Source: JBDTLH01 sp039934875 (lineage in GTDB: Bacteria > Acidobacteriota > Terriglobia > Terriglobales > Acidobacteriaceae). From it: a DNA stretch of 29,621 nt. This document shows, in pieces, positions 25,530-29,621 of this stretch (position 1 is the stretch's first letter; each line of letters opens with the position of its first letter). The notes beneath the pieces were generated by a model. It worked only from the letters and a program-made list of their open reading frames with translations, ran no database searches and was not told the DNA's origin. Location of the stretch: assembly GCA_039934875.1 (NCBI GenBank), contig JBDTLH010000369.1, positions 1 to 29,621 on the forward strand, read 5' to 3'. Position numbers and translations under genes: made by a program.

Positions 25530-26831
25530 TCAGTAACAGCTTTCCAGCGCTTCAACAATGTGCATCACGCGCATAGTGCTTCCCGCACGCGAAAGGCCGT
25601 AGCGGAGTTGAAGCTGACACCCTACATTGCCGGTGACCACGACCTCCGGGGCGATCGCAGCGATATCCAGCATCTTGCGGTCGAGAATGCGCAAGGAGAG
25701 TTCGGTTTCTGCAATGTTATACGTACCCGCGCTACCACAGCACTGGTCGGCATGTTCCATCTCGACCAGCTCCGCGCCGACTCGGCGCAGCAACTCGCGC
25801 GGCTGAGAGCTTATTTTTTGTCCGTGCAGCAGATGGCATGCGTCCTGATAGGCAACGCGCCCCTGAAGTTTGCGCTTGGGAGCGAGCAGCCCGACCTCGA
25901 AAAGATACTCGCTGATGTCCTTTGCCTTTGCAACGAAGGCACGCGACTTCTGGTGATACGCCGTATCCCCTTCCAGCAGATCATCGTATTCCTTCAGCGT
26001 AGAACCACATCCCGCAGCGTTGGTGACAATCGCATCGAAGCTGCCCGCCAGCATCGCCTCTATGTTCTTGCGCGCCAATTCACGCGCGTCATCACGCAAC
26101 CCAGCATGGGCGTGCAAAGCCCCGCAGCAGGCCTGCCGAGCGGGAACATGTACCTCGATCCCGTTCTTTTGCAGCAGGCGAATGGTAGCACGATTCAAAT
26201 TCGAAAACGCGACCTGCTGGATACAGCCCGCGTGAAACGCGACTCGCCCCCGCTGTTCCCCCTCGGCTGCGAACACCTGCCCGAACTCGCTCGAAAAGAA
26301 CTTGCGGTCGATGCACGGAGACAGCGCGTCCACCTTGTCCATTCTTAGTAACCTTAATACACCGGAGCGGCGGGCGAACGCTTGCAGCCCGCTTCGCTGG
26401 TATAGCCTCAGCATCCGCGCAAATCTGCGCAGCCGCGCGGTGTCTTTCAGAATGAACCGATAGAGAAACGCTCGCGCCAGACGCTCCCTCAACGGGCGGT
26501 GATAGTGCGTTTCGATCTGTGTGCGCGCGCGCTCGACGATTTTTCCGTACTGCACGCCTGATGGGCAAGCCGTCTCGCAGGCGCGGCAATCCAAGCAGCG
26601 GTCGATGTGCGTAACGAAACTCTTGTTTAATGCAAGCCGCCCTTGATCGACTTCGAGGACTTGCCGGATACGACCTCGCGGCGAGTCGGCCTCCATTCCC
26701 AGCACACGATAAGTAGGGCAATGATTGAGACACAATCCGCAGTGGATGCAAGCGCCATACAAGTCCCACGGCGGGGCATCAGGCCCGCTGAAATTTGATT
26801 TCGCCGATGAAGGAGCAGGGGCGCTGATCAC
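25530..26831 (-). CDS. glcF: Glycolate oxidase iron-sulfur subunit GlcF
   Basis: GlcF carries electrons from the flavin subunits of glycolate oxidase toward the quinone pool at the membrane. The 433-residue protein has two 4Fe-4S motifs: C28, C31, C34, C38 in CIHCGLCLNHCP and C79, C82, C85, C89 in CLDCRACETACP. Two CCG domains follow, with HAGCIQQ...ACCGALHAHAG and DACHLLHGQ...CCGSAGTYN. The start is a GTG at 26831 that overlaps the glcE stop (GTGA). The frame stays open to 27107, but the upstream residues are a glcE shadow. Length agrees with E. coli GlcF (about 407). Confidence 0.94.
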   Translation of the reverse strand: MISAPAPSSAKSNFSGPDAPPWDLYGACIHCGLCLNHCPTYRVLGMEADSPRGRIRQVLEVDQGRLALNKSFVTHIDRCLDCRACETACPSGVQYGKIVERARTQIETHYHRPLRERLARAFLYRFILKDTARLRRFARMLRLYQRSGLQAFARRSGVLRLLRMDKVDALSPCIDRKFFSSEFGQVFAAEGEQRGRVAFHAGCIQQVAFSNLNRATIRLLQKNGIEVHVPARQACCGALHAHAGLRDDARELARKNIEAMLAGSFDAIVTNAAGCGSTLKEYDDLLEGDTAYHQKSRAFVAKAKDISEYLFEVGLLAPKRKLQGRVAYQDACHLLHGQKISSQPRELLRRVGAELVEMEHADQCCGSAGTYNIAETELSLRILDRKMLDIAAIAPEVVVTGNVGCQLQLRYGLSRAGSTMRVMHIVEALESCY

Positions 26832-27994
26832 AGTGTTGCCGCCCCTGGGTTCAAGATATTTTTGGGATCGAGGGCGCGCTTGACGATCTGCATGCCTATG
26901 TTTTGCGAAACGTCGATAGCAGTCCGCGGATAAACGACGTGCACGAAAGCGTCCGGCGGCATGGTTCGTCGTAGATGGGCAAGTATCTCGCAAGGGCCTG
27001 CGCCGCAGTCTGGATGAAATATTCCAATGAGATTTCCAATCCCGGCTCGCCCATGTATGGTGACATGCGACTTGGTGCGATTGGCTGCATCCTGAATGGC
27101 CTTGCACGCCGCCCCAGTCGATACCATGGTACTTGAGACATCGACGATCAGTGCGGGGCCGTCGGAGATGAACGAACTCCAGTAAACGTCATTCAACGCC
27201 CGCCAAACTGCGGCATCTTCTTCGGCAGTCAACTCCAGCAGTTCAGGGACCGCGTTGCTCAGTTCCCTGCGGTAGCGCTCGATGATTGTTTGGCTGCCGG
27301 CAACGGTGGTCAAGATGCTCCAACGATGGATGTGCGCCGCCGAACCGGGAGATGCGAGCTCAAGGCGCAAGGGGGTGAGGGCGGAGCGGCGAACAGTTTG
27401 CGCAAATTTGATCGCCTCGCCACTGCTGCCAAATTCTGCCACAAAGGTAGAGCTGCGGCGTGGCAGGGGAAAGACTTTGAAGTTGGCGCTCGTAATGATG
27501 CCCAGAGTGCCGCGACTGCCAATGAGCAGTTTCATCAAGTCATATCCCGCGACGTTCTTAACCACCATGCCGCCGGATTGCGCAAGTGTCCCGTCGGCGG
27601 TTGCGAACTGCATGCCTATACAATATTCGCGCACGCCGCCGAAGCTGGCGCGCATAGGGCCGTGCGCCGCCGAGGCAAGCACGCCGCCAATGGTCGCGCC
27701 GTTCTCCTGCGCGCCGGGCATATCCCAAGGCAGCATTTGTCTATGCTGGGCGAGAACAGCCAGCACATCCTGAACGCGCGCTCCAGCCTGCACGCGAATC
27801 GTAAGATCGCCCGGGTCATATTGTTCAATGGCTTTAAGGCCCCGAAGGTCGAGACGAAGCGCATTCGCCCGCGCTGCCTTTGATGTCGACACTTCCCTTC
27901 CCTCTGCGTTCGCCGCGCGCAAAATCGCTCCCACCGCTTCCGACGATGGCGGTTGCAGTGTCTCAGCTTGTGTTATCCGGGGGTGGGAAATCAT
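26828..27994 (-). CDS. glcE: Glycolate oxidase FAD-binding subunit GlcE
   Basis: GlcE is the second flavoprotein-like subunit of glycolate oxidase, 388 residues here. GLASAAHGPMRASFG-like text (VLASAAHGPMRASFG), VKNVAGYDLMKLLIGSRGTLGII, and the ending ALDPKNILNPGAATL are typical. EQYDPGDLTIRVQAG matches the end of the FAD half-domain. The stretch before it is odd: EVSTSKAARANALRLDL (about residues 34-50) lacks the usual G-x-G-T-K/S loop and following glycine that hold the FAD pyrophosphate, as if 8-10 residues were missing. The reading frame is unbroken, and I found no frameshift that restores the loop. Start ATG overlaps the glcD stop by 4 bases; its stop overlaps the glcF GTG. Confidence 0.92.
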   Translation of the reverse strand: MISHPRITQAETLQPPSSEAVGAILRAANAEGREVSTSKAARANALRLDLRGLKAIEQYDPGDLTIRVQAGARVQDVLAVLAQHRQMLPWDMPGAQENGATIGGVLASAAHGPMRASFGGVREYCIGMQFATADGTLAQSGGMVVKNVAGYDLMKLLIGSRGTLGIITSANFKVFPLPRRSSTFVAEFGSSGEAIKFAQTVRRSALTPLRLELASPGSAAHIHRWSILTTVAGSQTIIERYRRELSNAVPELLELTAEEDAAVWRALNDVYWSSFISDGPALIVDVSSTMVSTGAACKAIQDAANRTKSHVTIHGRAGIGNLIGIFHPDCGAGPCEILAHLRRTMPPDAFVHVVYPRTAIDVSQNIGMQIVKRALDPKNILNPGAATL

Positions 27995-29460
27995 GCCAGT
28001 TCCTTTGGAGCAGCGGCGCGCGCCAGCCAGTCCGGAGCGATACCGCTCAATTCCCGGCAGCTCTTGGTAGAAGGCAATAGTTTATTTGGATTTAGCGCGC
28101 CAGCCGGATTAAAGGCATCGCGCAGCATTCTCATTACAATGAGATCCTGGGTGGAGAAGAGGCGGCACATGAGGTCTTGCTTTTCCATGCCGACGCCGTG
28201 CTCTCCGGTGATCGAGCCACCCACAGAGATGCAGAATTCAAGAATCTCATTTCCGGCGGCAATGGCGTGCTGCGTCTGCACCGGATCGCGCACATCAAAG
28301 AGAATCAGCGGGTGCAGGTTGCCGTCTCCTGCATGAAAGATGTTGCCGATAACCAGCTCGTGCTGCTTGCTGACGGCTTCGATCTTGCGCAGCGTGGCGG
28401 CGATTTTGGTCCGGGGAATCACCCCGTCCTGCACATAATAAGAGGGAGCGACGCGCCCGATTGCGCCAAATGCGTTCTTCCTACCCGCCCACAGCAACGC
28501 CTGCTCGCGTTCATCTTTGGCCCGCCGCACCTCGCGCGCCCCGCTCGATGCGCAGACCCGCGCAACCGCGTCCGCTTGCTCCTCGACCGCCTCCGACAGA
28601 CCCTCCAGTTCAATCAGCAGAACCGCACCAGAATCCAACGGATACCCAGCATGGGTCGCCGCTTCGACGGTGCGCAACATCCAGCCATCGAGCATCTCCA
28701 GCGCCGCCGGAGTAATGCCTTCTCGGGTGATCGCCTCAACCGTCTCGCCCGCGCTTTCGATCGTGTCGAAGATGGCCAGCAGCGTCGCAGTTTTTTCCGG
28801 CAACCGGATGAGCTTCACGATGATTTCGGTCACGATCCCCAGCGTGCCTTCACTGCCGGTGAAGAAACCGGTGAGATCATAGCCCGGAGTCTGCGCGCAC
28901 TTCGACCCCAGCCGCAGCACCGAGCCAACTTGGTCGGGCAGCACCACGGTCATGCCGGTCACGTGGTTGACGGTGACCCCGAGGGAAAGGGTGTGGGGGC
29001 CGCCAGAATTCTCCGCCACATTGCCACCGATAGTGCAGGCCTTCTGGCTTGAGGGGTCAGGCGCGAAGTAATAGCCGTGCTTCTCCGCCGCATGGGTCAG
29101 GTCGAGGTTGACGACCCCGGGTTGAACCACAGCGCGCTCGTTCTCGATATCAAGTTCAACGATGCGGTTCATGCGCGCGAATGCCAGTACAATCCCACCA
29201 TTGCGGGCGATAGAGCCGCCGCTCAATCCGGTGCCTGCACCGCGAGGAACAATTTTCATATCGTGGCGATGCGCGAGCCGCACTATATGCGATACCTCGT
29301 CCGTGGTGCGCGGAAAGACCACGCACTCCGGAGCGCCGCGCTCGATGCTGCCGTCATATTCGTAGAGCAACAGCTCTTCTGGACGAAACAGGACGCCATC
29401 GTCGCCGACCACATGTTTCAAATCTGTAATCGCGGGATGGAGCGCACGAGCGGGAGCCAT
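27991..29460 (-). CDS. glcD: Glycolate oxidase catalytic FAD subunit GlcD
   Basis: GlcD oxidises glycolate (or D-lactate-like hydroxyacids) to glyoxylate. The protein has 489 residues from the chosen start. The FAD domain is complete: VPRGAGTGLSGGSI, YFAPDPSSQKACTIGGNVAENSGGP and GFFTGSEGTLGIVTE. The substrate/cap domain has WAGRKNAFGAIGR, GNIFHAGDGNLHPLILFD and SITGEHGVGMEKQ, and ends in FNPAGALNPNK. I place the start at 29460 (MAPARAL), where AAGG lies five bases upstream and the length matches E. coli GlcD (499). A GTG at 29553 and an ATG at 29505 are in frame, but the GTG would crowd the divergent lyase promoter. It leads the glcDEF string through an ATGA overlap with glcE. Confidence 0.94.
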   Translation of the reverse strand: MAPARALHPAITDLKHVVGDDGVLFRPEELLLYEYDGSIERGAPECVVFPRTTDEVSHIVRLAHRHDMKIVPRGAGTGLSGGSIARNGGIVLAFARMNRIVELDIENERAVVQPGVVNLDLTHAAEKHGYYFAPDPSSQKACTIGGNVAENSGGPHTLSLGVTVNHVTGMTVVLPDQVGSVLRLGSKCAQTPGYDLTGFFTGSEGTLGIVTEIIVKLIRLPEKTATLLAIFDTIESAGETVEAITREGITPAALEMLDGWMLRTVEAATHAGYPLDSGAVLLIELEGLSEAVEEQADAVARVCASSGAREVRRAKDEREQALLWAGRKNAFGAIGRVAPSYYVQDGVIPRTKIAATLRKIEAVSKQHELVIGNIFHAGDGNLHPLILFDVRDPVQTQHAIAAGNEILEFCISVGGSITGEHGVGMEKQDLMCRLFSTQDLIVMRMLRDAFNPAGALNPNKLLPSTKSCRELSGIAPDWLARAAAPKELA

Positions 29461-29558
29461 TTTTTGCCTTGGAAAATTCGATTCTCTCACAGGCGACTGC
29501 GGCATCGCCGGTAACACTAGCAGCTTAGATAGATGGGAATTGGCGGAGACCACGCGAA

Positions 29559-29564
29559 TATACT
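29559..29564 (+). promoter_or_regulatory. Possible -10 box of a near-leaderless promoter
   Basis: TATACT differs from the TATAAT consensus at one base and ends 6 bases before the ATG at 29571, so transcription would begin at or next to the start codon. No good -35 is seen at the normal distance (TTGGCG at 29540 is only 14 bases away). It lies in the gap divergent to glcD. Confidence 0.35.
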
Positions 29565-29570
29565 GAATTA

Positions 29571-29621
29571 ATGTTACTGCACGGAATTTATCCCGCTCTT
29601 ACCACGCCTTTCTATCCCGAC
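29571..29621 (+). CDS. DapA/HOGA-family lyase, N-terminal fragment cut by window edge
   Basis: The last 17 codons read MLLHGIYPALTTPFYPD with no stop. HGIYPALTTPF is the classical first strand of dihydrodipicolinate synthase-family lyases (DHDPS, N-acetylneuraminate lyase, 4-hydroxy-2-oxoglutarate aldolase). The fragment is too short to choose among them. No ribosome site is present, consistent with the possible leaderless promoter just upstream. Placed back to back with glcDEF, a 2-oxoacid aldolase that releases glyoxylate plus pyruvate would make sense, but this is inference. Confidence 0.7.
   Translation, partial: MLLHGIYPALTTPFYPD

Noticed and set aside
26832..27107. Upstream extension of GlcF inside glcE
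   Set aside because: The residues are a glcE shadow; the GTG overlapping the glcE stop gives the normal GlcF N-terminus.
1..29621. CRISPR array, transposon, prophage, defence or biosynthetic cluster
   Set aside because: No regularly spaced repeats, transposase, integrase, phage structural or NRPS/PKS motifs seen on either strand.

Overview
The window reads as ordinary chromosomal DNA of a GC-rich, Gram-negative-type bacterium. The overall flavour of the proteins (lipoprotein signals, SLT-LysM lytic transglycosylase, glcDEF next to glycerate 2-kinase, YyaL, C/G-ending codons) suggests an Acidobacteriota member of the Terriglobia/Koribacter kind. That placement is inference from remembered protein styles, not a database result. 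I see no phage, transposase, integrase, CRISPR array, toxin-antitoxin or defence genes. About 95% of the window is coding and no gene-free stretch exceeds 300 bases.

Layout. 1-5768 (all +): the 3' part of a PaaZ/BoxD-type aldehyde dehydrogenase, an MFS exporter, a cystathionine gamma-synthase/lyase family PLP enzyme, and an MltD-like lipoprotein lytic transglycosylase with two LysM repeats. 5881-12318 (all +): mutS, nagZ, anmK and an orphan peptide-type ABC substrate-binding lipoprotein, spaced so tightly (1 nt, 10 nt, 8-nt overlap) that they look like one operon; three of the four fit cell-wall turnover. 12381-16849 (+): dnaE and accA, adjacent as in many bacteria. 16871-16945 (-): tRNA-Gly(CCC). 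17121-17789 (+): an unrecognised membrane-anchored protein.

17820-22558 (-): M20 peptidase, YyaL-type thioredoxin/glycosidase-fold protein, Dps ferritin and a GLYR-type beta-hydroxyacid dehydrogenase, read in that order. 22606-24549 (+): an alpha/beta hydrolase and a glycerate 2-kinase. 24527-29460 (-): glcD-glcE-glcF (glycolate oxidase, joined by 4-nt stop/start overlaps) followed by a NAPE-PLD/UlaG-like metallo-hydrolase. At 29571 a divergent DapA/HOGA-family lyase gene begins and runs off the window.

How genes work together. The right third holds most parts of a C2-acid route: GlcDEF oxidises glycolate to glyoxylate, the GLYR-like reductase can act on glyoxylate or a semialdehyde, the glycerate 2-kinase feeds 2-phosphoglycerate to glycolysis, and the DapA-like lyase may make or use a 2-oxoacid. 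A carboligase that would join the halves is not in the window. The middle part joins wall cutting (MltD), N-acetylglucosamine removal (NagZ), anhydroMurNAc phosphorylation (AnmK) and possible peptide uptake. Most of the genes are well-known families. The points most worth a second look are an apparent loss of the FAD-loop residues in GlcE, altered substrate motifs in NagZ, the mutS-nagZ-anmK-SBP gene string, a change of strand composition near 5.8 kb, and the unknown protein at 17121.
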